The translations under genes and the position numbers were made by a program. Of a DNA stretch of 54,709 nucleotides, positions 39,471 to 47,474 are shown piece after piece (position 1 is the first letter of the stretch; every line of letters starts with the position of its first letter). This DNA comes from Aminivibrio pyruvatiphilus. GTDB lineage: Bacteria; Synergistota; Synergistia; Synergistales; Aminobacteriaceae. The DNA lies in assembly GCF_004366815.1 (NCBI RefSeq), contig NZ_SORI01000021.1:1-54709 (forward strand). Reading direction: 5' to 3'. Under the pieces are notes generated by a model. It was given only the letters and a program-made list of their open reading frames with translations, did no database searches and had not been told where the DNA came from.

Positions 39471-40157
39471 ATGGAACTGATCAGGGTGCTCATAGCGGAC
39501 GATCACAAACTTTTTCGTGACGGAGTAAAAAAGCTCCTGGAACTGGAATCGGATATCGCCGTTGTCGGAGAGGCAGGCGACGGCGAAGAAGCCCTCTCGC
39601 TCATCAGGGAGAAGGAGCCTGACATCCTTCTTTTCGACATCAACATGCCCCGGGTGGACGGCATCCAGCTTGTCCGGGAACTGAACAACATTCCCCACAA
39701 AACCCGGTATGTGGCCATAAGCGCCTACGACGACGAGGATTGCCTTTCCGCCCTCTCCGCGGCGGGAGTTCTCGGATTCGTCCTCAAGGCCTCCGGGAAG
39801 GTGGAGCTGCTTTCCGCCATCCGCTCGGCGGCCAGGGGGCAGCCCTATGTGGATCCCCGGGTCGCGGGAAAGCTCCTCACCTCCTTCTCCAGGAGAAAAG
39901 AGGAGAACGACCAGCTCTACGAGCTTACCCCCAGGGAGAAGGAGATCCTCTACTGGCTCGCCCAGGGCCTGAGCAACACGGAAGTGGCCGACCGGATGGT
40001 GCTCTCCGAAAAAACCGTGAAGAACCACGTGAGCCACGTCCTCAAGAAGCTCGACCTCCGGGATCGGACTCAGGCGGCCATCCTTGCATGGCGCATCGGC
40101 TTCGCCCAGCTTTCGCCGGAAACACTCTCCCACATCCTGGAGAGCGTCGAGCGGTAG
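39471..40157 (+). CDS. NarL/FixJ-family response regulator
   Basis: This is a two-component DNA-binding regulator. The receiver domain (about 1-122) has the acidic pair at ADDH (9-12), the phosphoacceptor Asp in LLFDINMP (near 57) and the lysine in VLKAS. The C-terminal LuxR-type helix-turn-helix (about 150-212) reads LTPREKEILYWLAQGLSNTEVADRM. No histidine kinase is adjacent, so its signal is unknown. It is convergent with fliD and lies near two flagellar genes only by position. The start ATG at 39471 has GGGGGTGGGG upstream. Confidence 0.93.
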   Translation: MELIRVLIADDHKLFRDGVKKLLELESDIAVVGEAGDGEEALSLIREKEPDILLFDINMPRVDGIQLVRELNNIPHKTRYVAISAYDDEDCLSALSAAGVLGFVLKASGKVELLSAIRSAARGQPYVDPRVAGKLLTSFSRRKEENDQLYELTPREKEILYWLAQGLSNTEVADRMVLSEKTVKNHVSHVLKKLDLRDRTQAAILAWRIGFAQLSPETLSHILESVER

Positions 40158-40164
40158 ACAGGAC

Positions 40165-40210
40165 AAAGAAGCGGCCGGGGGATCCCTTTCGGGGCCCCCC
40201 GGCCGCTTCT
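40165..40210. terminator. Bidirectional terminator between the regulator and fliD
   Basis: A 16-base perfect stem (40165-40180 with 40195-40210) has a 14-base loop and A/T-rich edges. It suits both convergent genes. Confidence 0.88.
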
Positions 40211-40224
40211 TCTTTATGGGAAGG

Positions 40225-42270
40225 TCAGGAGTTCGATCCCGTACCCGAAAGCTGGCTTACCACTGATGCAAGCCATGAGGCCTGCTGCTGCAGCTTCGCC
40301 AGGTTCACCTCCGCCTGGGCGAACTGCTCGTAGAGCCCCCGGGCCCGAAGCTCGAGGCGGGCTTCCGATTCGGAAATTCTCTTGTCTATGGTGGCGATTT
40401 CTGTCTGCCACGTGGTGATCTGGCTGGCGATCCGCCCCTTGGGCACCACGGTGCTGCCCACCTCCACCTGGGACGCGTCCACCATGTTGCCCGCGTACTC
40501 GTCCATCTGTGTCATGACCGTGTTCATGATGGCGGCCACGCCGTCAGGGTCGTTCCTCAGGGCGTCCATGAACTTGTCGGTGTTGAACTCCAGCTTCCCG
40601 CTCTTGCCGTAGTCGGTGCTCTCCGTGGAGATGCCGATCTGGGAGAGCAGGCTGAAGGGGGTGCCGAGCCCCAGGGTGTCCAGGACTCCGTCCGACGCGG
40701 CGAGGGAGAACTTCCGGTTCGGCGATGCCTCGATCACGAGCTGGTTGTTGACCACCTTGGCGCTGGCCATCCTGATGGGATAGGTCCGTCCCTGTGGGTC
40801 GTGGTTCATTTCGTAGGAACTGTTGATCTTGCCCGCTATGGTCTGCAGGGTATCCGACGGAGTCACCTCGATGGTGGCCGTCCGGACGCCCACCGTCACC
40901 GTAAAGGTGGAGTTTCCCGTCTGTCCGGCGCTTTCCATGGTCCCCTGCACGGGGCGCCCCGTCTTCAGGCTGTATTTTGCTGTGACCGGGTTCGTCATTA
41001 TCTGCCGGATCTGGGACTTGGTCTGCCAGAGCAGGGAGTTTCCATGGAGCAGGCCGAACTTTTTGTAGAAGTCGTCGTTCTTGTACTGGTCGTCCTTCTG
41101 GGAGCTGGAAGCAGTCGAAGACTCGCTCAGGCGTATGTTGATCCAGTCCATGAGATCGTTGAAGGCGGTGACATAGTCCTGGATGCCCGTCACGGCCTTC
41201 TCGGCGTCCTGGGTGATGTCCATGACCACTGATCCGGGCCCGTTGACGGTCAGCTTTACCCCTTCGATGAGGTCGTCGATCTGGTTGGACGACCTGGTGA
41301 TGGTGAGTCCGTCGATTTTCACCACCGCGTCCTGGGCGGCAAGGTAGTGGTCTGCCGTATCGTCGTCCAGCTTCAGGAGGGAGAGCAGGTCGGCGTTTCC
41401 GTCAAGGCTGAAGACGCTCGAATTCACCGTGTAGGATACCTCGTAGGAGGTTCCCGCCGCGGGGCCGTGACCGTCGATCCAGGTGATCTCGTCGCTTCCG
41501 GAGTCCACGGTGAAATCCGTCCCCTCCGCGTAGGTGACGGAGCCTGCCTTGATGGTGAGGGTTCCGTTCGAGGGGGCGTCCTTCGCCACGGTGAACCCGA
41601 GCTTGTCCCGGGTGCCGCTGCCCCTGGTGATGGTGCTCTTGTCGGTGGTCTCCCCGAGGCCCGTATTGGCGCTCTTTATGACCAGCCGGTTGTCGATCAC
41701 CGATGCCGTAATGCCGAGGCTTTCCCCGTAGGCCTTTCCCGTGGCGGGATCAAGGGTCATGTCCTTCGCGTCGTTGATCTTCTGGGCTATGGTGGTAAGG
41801 GTGTCGGTGGTCTTGACCTCGATTTCCGCCCTCCGGCCCCCCACGTTGATGTAGAACTTCTGCGCCGAGGCGAGTCCCGCCTCGCTCATGGCAGTCTTGA
41901 TCTGTGCGCTGAACCGGTTCTGGGCAGTGGCTTTCTGCAGAACCTCTATTTCGTGGCGGCTGACGGCGGCATCGGCTGAGACAGTGGCCGCCACCACGCT
42001 CTGGGCGTTCACCCCCGAGAGAACGGTGAATTCGGCAGCCTTCGCCTGGAAGGTGGATGCCAGCTTCAGAGGCGTCACGGCAGACCGCATGGTCTTCATG
42101 GAAGCCGAAAATTCGTTGAACAGGCCGATCTTCAGTTCCAGGGTATCCTGCTTGGCAATCAGGGGCTCCTGGGACTTGCGGGCGTTTTCTATAAGCTTGT
42201 CCGCCATGCTCCCCCAGTCAATGCTGGAGGAAATGCCGGGTATGGAAAAAGTGGACTGGTAATCACCCAT
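40225..42270 (-). CDS. fliD: Flagellar filament cap protein FliD (HAP2)
   Basis: FliD caps the filament tip and guides flagellin folding. The 681-residue protein has the N-terminal FliD domain (FSIPGISSSIDWGSMADKLI at about 8-27), a central part with two Flagellin_IN type motifs (around residues 137-205 and 435-510), and the C-terminal FliD helices ending with a coiled-coil stretch. This is longer than enteric FliD (about 470). The start ATG at 42270 has GGGAG upstream and a sigma-28 promoter 43 bases before it. No fliS follows. Its unusual length may be matched to the giant flagellin. Confidence 0.94.
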   Translation of the reverse strand: MGDYQSTFSIPGISSSIDWGSMADKLIENARKSQEPLIAKQDTLELKIGLFNEFSASMKTMRSAVTPLKLASTFQAKAAEFTVLSGVNAQSVVAATVSADAAVSRHEIEVLQKATAQNRFSAQIKTAMSEAGLASAQKFYINVGGRRAEIEVKTTDTLTTIAQKINDAKDMTLDPATGKAYGESLGITASVIDNRLVIKSANTGLGETTDKSTITRGSGTRDKLGFTVAKDAPSNGTLTIKAGSVTYAEGTDFTVDSGSDEITWIDGHGPAAGTSYEVSYTVNSSVFSLDGNADLLSLLKLDDDTADHYLAAQDAVVKIDGLTITRSSNQIDDLIEGVKLTVNGPGSVVMDITQDAEKAVTGIQDYVTAFNDLMDWINIRLSESSTASSSQKDDQYKNDDFYKKFGLLHGNSLLWQTKSQIRQIMTNPVTAKYSLKTGRPVQGTMESAGQTGNSTFTVTVGVRTATIEVTPSDTLQTIAGKINSSYEMNHDPQGRTYPIRMASAKVVNNQLVIEASPNRKFSLAASDGVLDTLGLGTPFSLLSQIGISTESTDYGKSGKLEFNTDKFMDALRNDPDGVAAIMNTVMTQMDEYAGNMVDASQVEVGSTVVPKGRIASQITTWQTEIATIDKRISESEARLELRARGLYEQFAQAEVNLAKLQQQASWLASVVSQLSGTGSNS

Positions 42271-42312
42271 GAAACCATCTCCCTGAAAAAAAGGGTATAG
42301 TGCTTCTCTTTC

Positions 42313-42339
42313 TTATCGGCTGAAGAGGGGGGCGGCTTA
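42313..42339 (-). promoter_or_regulatory. Sigma-28 (FliA) promoter of fliD
   Basis: On the minus strand, TAAG (42339-42336) is followed by exactly 15 bases and a perfect GCCGATAA (42320-42313). This is the FliA consensus apart from one position in the -35 part. Confidence 0.92.
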
Positions 42340-42364
42340 AACTATCCGGTTCGGGCACCGGTCA

Positions 42365-42373
42365 TGATACAAT
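42365..42373 (+). promoter_or_regulatory. Extended -10 promoter of the unknown gene beside fliD
   Basis: TGA followed by TACAAT (42368-42373) lies about 85 bases before the start codon. It is divergent from the fliD promoter; no clear -35 is seen. Confidence 0.45.
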
Positions 42374-42457
42374 GGCTTTCCGGGAATACCCGACGTCCCG
42401 GGCTCCTTGCCCGGACGGAGAAACTGCAAGGCAAACTCCACGCAGGGAGGGCTGCAT

Positions 42458-43057
42458 ATGAAAATATATCTTGACGGTGAAGAGATCGCCTTTCCGGAAA
42501 ACAGCCCGTCGAAAGAGGACGTGCTTACTTCCGTGAAGGAAACCCTCGGGAAGAAGGGCATGCTGATCCGCTCCATCGAGGTCGACGGGGCGGAGCTGGA
42601 CGAGGAAGCCTTCCTCGCCCTGACCGGCGGCACGGAAGCCCGGTTCGGAAGCCGGCCGGTCCGCGATTTCCTTGTCGAAACGCTGGCCGACGCTTCGGAA
42701 TACCAGCAGCGTCTCGCCTCAGGCCTTGGCAGAGCTGCGGACCATCTCGAGGCCGACAGGACGCCGGAAGGGCTCGAACTTGTCGGGAAAGCGGCGGAGG
42801 GAATCGGGTGGGTCCTTCAGATAATCCACAACAGCCAGATTCTTCTCGGGGTGGACGACTCCGAGGTGGGCGGCGGCGGGCTCGGCGAAGTCAAGTCGGC
42901 CCTGCTCGCGGAACTCGAGAAGGCCTCCCGCTCCGTGGAGGAGGGCAAACCCCTCGAACTGGCCTACACTCTCCGGTCGGGAATTCTCCCCCGCATCGAA
43001 AGCCTCGGCGGATACATCAGCGCCCTGAGGAACATCGGCGACAGCACGGTACAGTGA
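42458..43057 (+). CDS. Protein of unknown function, 199 residues
   Basis: This is a soluble, acidic protein without signal peptide or membrane segment. It begins MKIYLDGEEIAFPENSP, a small beta-like N-terminal region of about 65 residues. The remainder is helical (DFLVETLADASEYQQRLASGLGRAADHL; LELAYTLRSGILPRIESLGGYISALRNI). I do not recognise a family. It is divergent from fliD and its stop overlaps the gmhB start by one base (TGATG), so it leads the gmhB operon. The start ATG at 42458 has AGGGAGG upstream. The position next to fliD could suggest a flagellar chaperone-like role, but nothing in the sequence shows it. Confidence 0.72.
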   Translation: MKIYLDGEEIAFPENSPSKEDVLTSVKETLGKKGMLIRSIEVDGAELDEEAFLALTGGTEARFGSRPVRDFLVETLADASEYQQRLASGLGRAADHLEADRTPEGLELVGKAAEGIGWVLQIIHNSQILLGVDDSEVGGGGLGEVKSALLAELEKASRSVEEGKPLELAYTLRSGILPRIESLGGYISALRNIGDSTVQ

Positions 43058-43686
43058 TGGCCCGGGCGGTTTTTCTCGACCGCGACGGCACGCTCATTGA
43101 AAATGTTCCCTATCTCTCCGATCCATCGGCGGTGAGACTGTCGGCATCCGGCGGGGAAGCCCTCCGGAGGCTGCGCTCCCTGGGATTTCTTCTTGTGGTG
43201 GTCACAAACCAGAGCGGCATCGCCAGGGGGTTTTTCGATGAAACCGCTCTGCCGGAAATCCACGGGAGGGTCGCTGAACTGCTTTCCCTGGAAGGGGTCT
43301 CTGTGGACGCTTTCTATCACTGCCCCCACGGCCCGTCTGAAGAAGGCTTCCCGGGGTGTCAGTGCCGGAAGCCTGCTCCCGGGATGGGAATACGGGCCTC
43401 GGAAGAACTGGGCATCGACCTCCGGAGAAGCTGGATGATCGGGGACGCCCCCTGCGACTATGAATTTGCGGTCAACTGCGGCTGTCGTTTCGTGCTGGTA
43501 CGGACCGGCCGCGGAAAAGAAACGGAAAGAGAAATTTCAGCCTTCCCTGCAGTCAGGGAGGACGAAAAATCTGGTACAATGTTCTTCGTCGCCGAAGATC
43601 TCCGCGCTGCAGCAGGTATCATAGAACAAGCGGAGTCCGGCTTTTCCGCCGAAAGAGGAGGCTTTTCCTTAATTGACCCTTCGTAA
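43057..43686 (+). CDS. gmhB: D-glycero-D-manno-heptose 1,7-bisphosphate phosphatase (GmhB-like)
   Basis: This HAD-family phosphatase acts in ADP-heptose synthesis for the LPS core, which would imply an outer membrane. The 209-residue protein has the nucleophile motif FLDRDGT (D8 and D10), VTNQSGIARG, the zinc-binding loop CPHGPSEEGFPGCQCRKP, and the late acidic motif MIGDAPCDYEFA. The zinc loop is the mark of GmhB-like HAD-IIIA enzymes; histidinol phosphatase relatives share it. The start overlaps the upstream stop, and the end overlaps the flippase-like gene by 14 bases. Confidence 0.88.
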   Translation: MARAVFLDRDGTLIENVPYLSDPSAVRLSASGGEALRRLRSLGFLLVVVTNQSGIARGFFDETALPEIHGRVAELLSLEGVSVDAFYHCPHGPSEEGFPGCQCRKPAPGMGIRASEELGIDLRRSWMIGDAPCDYEFAVNCGCRFVLVRTGRGKETEREISAFPAVREDEKSGTMFFVAEDLRAAAGIIEQAESGFSAERGGFSLIDPS

Positions 43687-44764
43687 AGGCCTGGTGCTTT
43701 TCCTGCTGCTCTCCTTTGGAGTCAGCGCCGTGGTACTCCTGTCAAGCGTGGACGGCGAAACCTGGTCCACCATACTGCGTGCCGACAAGCGGCTCCTGTT
43801 GCTTGCCCTCGTATTTGTCCTCTCTGCGTGGGCCTGTGATGCTTCCCGATTCTGCGCCCTCGCCCGGGCCGCCGGGGAAAAAATAGACTTCAAGCTCGGC
43901 ATGGTACTCACGTGGCTTCACTATTTCGGCTGCGCCGTCACCCCCATGCAGAGCGGCGGCGGCCCCTTCCAGGTCTACGTCCTCTACAAGCGGAAGGTCC
44001 CTCTCGGCAAGGGGATCGCCATTACCCTCACCCGGACTCTGCTCACCATCCTCATACTGGGGATCGTGGTTCCCGTGGCGGTCTTCATCGAACCGGAACT
44101 CCTCCGGGGACGCCTCTTCCTCAAGGGAGTCTTCTCCTACGTCCTTGCCTTCATCATCATCTCCTGGGTGCTCGTGGTTCTGAGCATCACAAGGCCCGCG
44201 ATCATCAAGCGGTGGGGCAGGGTGTTCACCCTCTGGCTCAAGCGGTTCGGGGTGGTCAAGCCCGAACGGGTGCTCAAAATCGTCAAGCGGATCAACCTCG
44301 AGGTGGACAACTACAACCTCAACTTCCAGATGTTCTTTTCCTGCGGGCTCAAGCATTTTCTCCTGGCGATCGTTCTTTCCGTATTCCACCTGCTCTTCAT
44401 CTTCTCCGTGCTTCCCTGTCTCATCGCGTCGGTCAACCTGCCGTTCCACTACCTTCAGGCGGTTCTTGCCCAGGCCGTTTTCATGTTCCTGCTGTACTTT
44501 GTCCCCACGCCCGGGGCCAGCGGTGTGGCGGAAGGCGGCGGAGCAGCCCTCTTCGGCCTGCTGGTTCCCTGGAACATGGCCGGCGTCATGGCCATCGCGT
44601 GGCGGTTTTTCACCGAATATATCGCCATCGCCATGGGCGTGGTGGTGGCTGTGAAGCTGCTTGGCTGGGGCGTCACGGAGGAGCTCTACGAGCATGAGCC
44701 TCCGGTGGAGGAAGAAGCCGTGGAGAACGATTTTTCCGACGACCCCGGTGACCGCCGTGAATGA
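43673..44764 (+). CDS. Flippase-like membrane protein (lysylphosphatidylglycerol synthase TM / YbhN family)
   Basis: The 363-residue protein has about eight hydrophobic segments, beginning near residues 6-24 and 40-57. It carries the family marks of the UPF0104/YbhN type: LTWLHYFGCAVTPMQSGGGPFQVYVLYK early on and YFVPTPGASGVAEGGGAALF later. A short acidic tail ends it (HEPPVEEEAVENDFSDD). Members are thought to move or modify lipids or lipid-linked sugars. Its place between gmhB and a membrane methyltransferase suggests envelope lipid work. The start is probably TTG at 43673, with AGAGGAGG a little far upstream; this is less certain. Confidence 0.82.
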   Translation: MTLRKGLVLFLLLSFGVSAVVLLSSVDGETWSTILRADKRLLLLALVFVLSAWACDASRFCALARAAGEKIDFKLGMVLTWLHYFGCAVTPMQSGGGPFQVYVLYKRKVPLGKGIAITLTRTLLTILILGIVVPVAVFIEPELLRGRLFLKGVFSYVLAFIIISWVLVVLSITRPAIIKRWGRVFTLWLKRFGVVKPERVLKIVKRINLEVDNYNLNFQMFFSCGLKHFLLAIVLSVFHLLFIFSVLPCLIASVNLPFHYLQAVLAQAVFMFLLYFVPTPGASGVAEGGGAALFGLLVPWNMAGVMAIAWRFFTEYIAIAMGVVVAVKLLGWGVTEELYEHEPPVEEEAVENDFSDDPGDRRE

Positions 44765-45314
44765 TATCCGGGCGGCAGCGTTCAAACTGAGGGGCGGCCT
44801 CTGGACCGCCCTTTTTCTTGGAGTGTTCTTCCTGGCCGAACCGGTATCCGCCGGTGCCGTAACCGCCGGGCTCCTTCTCGTCTCCCTCGGGCAGGGGGTC
44901 CGCTTCTGGGCCGCCGGGTGCATCACCCGCTACCGGGGTGAACAGGTGGGGGCCGAGCGGCTTGTCACCTGGGGACCCTACGCCCTCGTCCGGAACCCTC
45001 TCTACATCGGCAACGGCCTCATCGGGGCCGGCTGGGGCCTCCTTGCCGGGTGGAAGGCCCTTCTACTCTTCGCAATCGCCTTCCTCGTGATCTACGGCCT
45101 GCTCATCATTCCCTGGGAAGAAGCTTTCCTGCGGCAGAAATTCGGCCGGGAGTACGAACGGTACATGGAGCGGACCGGGCGCCTCTTCCCAAGGCGGTGG
45201 AACGGGGAAGACCTGGACGGTCCCTTCGACCTGTCCATTCTCTGGAAGAGCGAGCGCCACTCGGTCTTCGTCACATTGGCCGGAACGGTGCTCCTGCTCT
45301 TCCGGGCGCTGTAG
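44757..45314 (+). CDS. Isoprenylcysteine carboxyl methyltransferase-like membrane protein
   Basis: The 185-residue protein has about four membrane segments and the ICMT/PEMT C-terminal signature: ERLVTWGPYALVRNPLYIGNGLI, then IPWEEAFLRQKFGREYERYMERTGRLFP. These residues bind S-adenosylmethionine in relatives. Bacterial members methylate unknown lipids or small molecules. The start is GTG at 44757, overlapping the upstream gene by eight bases; a GTG three codons earlier is equally possible. It ends the gmhB operon at a strong terminator. Confidence 0.84.
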   Translation: MNDIRAAAFKLRGGLWTALFLGVFFLAEPVSAGAVTAGLLLVSLGQGVRFWAAGCITRYRGEQVGAERLVTWGPYALVRNPLYIGNGLIGAGWGLLAGWKALLLFAIAFLVIYGLLIIPWEEAFLRQKFGREYERYMERTGRLFPRRWNGEDLDGPFDLSILWKSERHSVFVTLAGTVLLLFRAL

Positions 45315-45332
45315 CCTCCCGAAAAAACATTA

Positions 45333-45363
45333 GGGGCTCCCTGAAGGGAGCCCCGATTTTTTT
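45333..45363. terminator. Terminator between the ICMT-like gene and malic enzyme
   Basis: GGGGCTCCC (45333-45341) pairs with GGGAGCCCC (45346-45354) around a TGAA loop, and a T7 run follows. An A6 run lies before it, which allows use by the minus strand too. Confidence 0.92.
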
Positions 45364-46608
45364 CTACACTCTTTCCATTATGCCGCCGAAGAGCCTCTGC
45401 CACGTTTCTTCGTACACCTGCTTCGGCGGAACATTCAGGGAGGCGAGCCCCTCGGCGATGGCCGTCTGGGCAACGGCCTCGGCCACCCGTGGCGTCACTT
45501 CGTCGGAGAACAGGTCCGGGATGATGCACCGCCGGGAAAGGCGCCTCCGGTCAACCGCCCCCGCAATGGCCCGGGAGGCCGCCATGAGGATGTTTTCGTT
45601 CAGCCCCTTCGCCCGGACATCCAGCAGCCCCCTGGCGATTCCGGGGTAGGCATGGAGGTTCGGCATGGCATTGGACGTTCCCGTCAAACCTTCGGCGAAG
45701 ACGGCGGCTCCGGCCTCCGAGGCCTCCTCCCAGGAGATCTCGGGCTCGGGCATGGAGAGGGCGAGGACGATGCTTCCCGGTTTCATGGAGCGCACGTGAG
45801 CGGCGCTGATTTTCCCCCTCGACGAGAGGCCGATGAAGATGTCCGCTCCCTTTACGGCCTCGTCCAGGGAGGCTCCTCCCCGGGTTTCGCCGAGCCGTTT
45901 CGCCAGCTCTTCCTGGACGAAATTCATGCATCCGTTGCCGGGCCCGATGATGCCGCACTTGTTCAGCACCGTGACCCGCCCCGCGCCTGCGTTGAGCAGC
46001 AGCCGGGCCACGGAGATTCCCGCCGCCCCCGCACCCATGATTACGGTGGAAGTGTCCGGCAGCTCCTTGTCCACCAGCTTCAGGGCGTTCATCAGTGCGG
46101 CCAGCACAACCACCGCCGAGCCGTGCTGGTCGTCGCAGAAGACGGGTATGTCCAGCTCTGTCTGGAGGCGCTCCACCACGGTAAAGGAATTGGGGCTCGA
46201 CACGTCCTCGATGTTGATCGCCCCGAAGGTGGGGGCAACCATTTTAGCCATGGCGACGATGTCATCGGCATTCCGGGCGTCGATGCAGAGGGGGATGGCG
46301 TTCACGTCGCCGAAGTTCTTGAAGAGCAGGCACTTGCCCTCCATCACCGGCAGAGCCGCCCTGGGGCCGATGTTGCCCATGCCCAGGACAGCCGAGCCGT
46401 CGCTGATGAGGGCGAGCCGGTTGCCCTTGCCCGAATATTCAAAAATGACATCCGGATCCTCCATGATTCCGGCGGCGGCGTAAGCGCCCCCCTGCACGTA
46501 GGCCATGCCGAGATCTTCCTCGTTCCGTATGTTCACCGTGGGGTAGATCCGGATCTTCCCCCGGGCCTTCCGGTGCAGCTGGAGGGCCTTTTCCCTGTCG
46601 ATGTTCAC
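45364..46608 (-). CDS. NAD-type malic enzyme
   Basis: Malic enzyme decarboxylates malate to pyruvate with NAD(P). The 414-residue size is the short bacterial form without a phosphotransacetylase tail. Visible motifs are YPTVNIRNEEDLGMAYVQGG, LISDGSAVLGMGNIGPRAALPVMEGK, INIEDVSSPNSF, FCDDQHGSAVVVLAAL and the NAD fold GAGAAGISVARLL. The start is GTG at 46608 with AAGGAGG a little distant upstream. It follows the isochorismatase-like gene by 48 bases and is probably in its operon. The stop codon lies at the end of the shared terminator. Confidence 0.92.
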   Translation of the reverse strand: MNIDREKALQLHRKARGKIRIYPTVNIRNEEDLGMAYVQGGAYAAAGIMEDPDVIFEYSGKGNRLALISDGSAVLGMGNIGPRAALPVMEGKCLLFKNFGDVNAIPLCIDARNADDIVAMAKMVAPTFGAINIEDVSSPNSFTVVERLQTELDIPVFCDDQHGSAVVVLAALMNALKLVDKELPDTSTVIMGAGAAGISVARLLLNAGAGRVTVLNKCGIIGPGNGCMNFVQEELAKRLGETRGGASLDEAVKGADIFIGLSSRGKISAAHVRSMKPGSIVLALSMPEPEISWEEASEAGAAVFAEGLTGTSNAMPNLHAYPGIARGLLDVRAKGLNENILMAASRAIAGAVDRRRLSRRCIIPDLFSDEVTPRVAEAVAQTAIAEGLASLNVPPKQVYEETWQRLFGGIMERV

Positions 46609-46656
46609 TGTGTCGCGCTGCCTCCTTCCCGAATATCCGCCCCTGTCAGGATGTCC

Positions 46657-47211
46657 TTACTTGAAGAGGGGGAGAAGCTCCTTGAACTCAGGCGTTCCCG
46701 ACCTGCCCATAAGGTGGTAGATCACCGACTCCACGGGCACCACCAGCGCACCGGCCGCCGCCATCGCCGAAAGGGCCCGCTCGGCCTTCAGGGGGTCCCT
46801 GCTCCCGCAGGCATCCGAAGCGAGCACCACCTTCCGGCCCTTCTCAAGCAGGTCGAGCACGGTGGCCAGGATGCAGATATGGGTCTCGATGCCGAAGATC
46901 ACCGTCACGGAACGGCCCGTTCCCTGCAGGAGCTCTTCAAAAGCGGCTTCGTCGCAGCAGGAAAACGTGTTCTTTTCCATGCGGGGAGCACCCTCCGGCA
47001 GTGCCGCCAGAATTTCCCCGTCGGTGGGGCCAAGCCCCCTGGGGTACTGTTCCGTGTACACAAAGGGAACGGAGAGCACTCTCGCCGCCGTTGCCAGCTT
47101 CACCGTATTCCGGCGGATTTCCTCCGCTCCGGAAATGGCCGGCAGAAGCCGGTCCTGGACGTCCACCATCACCATGCAGGCAGTTTCCCGCCTCAGTCTG
47201 AAAGGAATCAT
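46657..47211 (-). CDS. Isochorismatase-family cysteine hydrolase
   Basis: This 184-residue alpha/beta hydrolase belongs to the isochorismatase/nicotinamidase-like group. D17 in MVDVQD fits the catalytic aspartate, and the ETHICILATVLDLL motif holds the catalytic cysteine (YcaC-like form). The length and motif resemble YcaC and related hydrolases of unknown substrate; no siderophore genes are near. The start ATG at 47211 has GGAGG on the minus strand. A TACAAT preceded by GGGG at 47246-47241 (minus) is a likely -10 box. Confidence 0.85.
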   Translation of the reverse strand: MIPFRLRRETACMVMVDVQDRLLPAISGAEEIRRNTVKLATAARVLSVPFVYTEQYPRGLGPTDGEILAALPEGAPRMEKNTFSCCDEAAFEELLQGTGRSVTVIFGIETHICILATVLDLLEKGRKVVLASDACGSRDPLKAERALSAMAAAGALVVPVESVIYHLMGRSGTPEFKELLPLFK

Positions 47212-47267
47212 GTATCCACCTCCGCACATATTCTCCGGTTATTGTACCCCATGACCGCTCCTTCCGG

Positions 47268-47303
47268 TTGCCTTCGGGAAAGGGGCAGGGTACAATACCC
47301 TGC
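47268..47303 (+). promoter_or_regulatory. tupBC promoter overlapping a perfect palindrome
   Basis: TTGCCT (47268-47273), 17 bases, then TACAAT (47291-47296). The -10 box is inside the inverted repeat GCAGGGTACAATACCCTGC (47285-47303, 8-base arms, 3-base centre), so a repressor could block it. Confidence 0.72.
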
Positions 47304-47304
47304 G

Positions 47305-47412
47305 GACAGTCCCTCCGAGCCATGAAACCTACAGGCGGCAGCCCATGGATTCATGGCCGACAGGGTGCTCCCGGAAACGGAAGCGCCTCCCGCACGGCAA
47401 GGAGGGAAGGAC
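47305..47412 (+). promoter_or_regulatory. Probable molybdenum/tungsten cofactor (Moco) riboswitch
   Basis: The leader starts at the expected transcription start. GTCC (47309-47312) can pair with GGAC (47409-47412), and CTCC with GGAG just inside. Inner hairpins are CCATG-GATT-CATGG (about 47343-47356) and GGTGCT...AGCGCC (47364-47387), the latter with a GAAA tetraloop closed by CCG/CGG. Conserved-looking stretches CTCCGAGCC, GGCCGAC, GCGCCTCCCG and AAGGAGGGAAGG match my memory of the Moco RNA motif. It precedes a tungstate/molybdate-type transporter, which is a known target of this class. A covariance-model search was not possible. Confidence 0.7.
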
Positions 47413-47420
47413 GCTCGGCG

Positions 47421-47455
47421 TGCCTTTCCTGCGGTTTGGGGAGAGGCATTTTTTT
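47421..47455 (+). terminator. Leader terminator before tupB
   Basis: TGCCTTTCCT (47421-47430) pairs with GGGAGAGGCA (47439-47448) with G-T pairs, and T7 follows. It ends six bases before the tupB ribosome site. GCACG (47392-47396) can instead pair with CGTGC (47419-47423), which would break the terminator, so this is a plausible riboswitch expression platform. Confidence 0.8.
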
Positions 47456-47474
47456 ATGGAAAGGGAGGATTTTC

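Noticed and set aside
45652-47325. 557-residue plus-strand frame over malic enzyme and the isochorismatase
   Set aside because: It crosses two well-supported minus-strand genes and their gap, with no motif.
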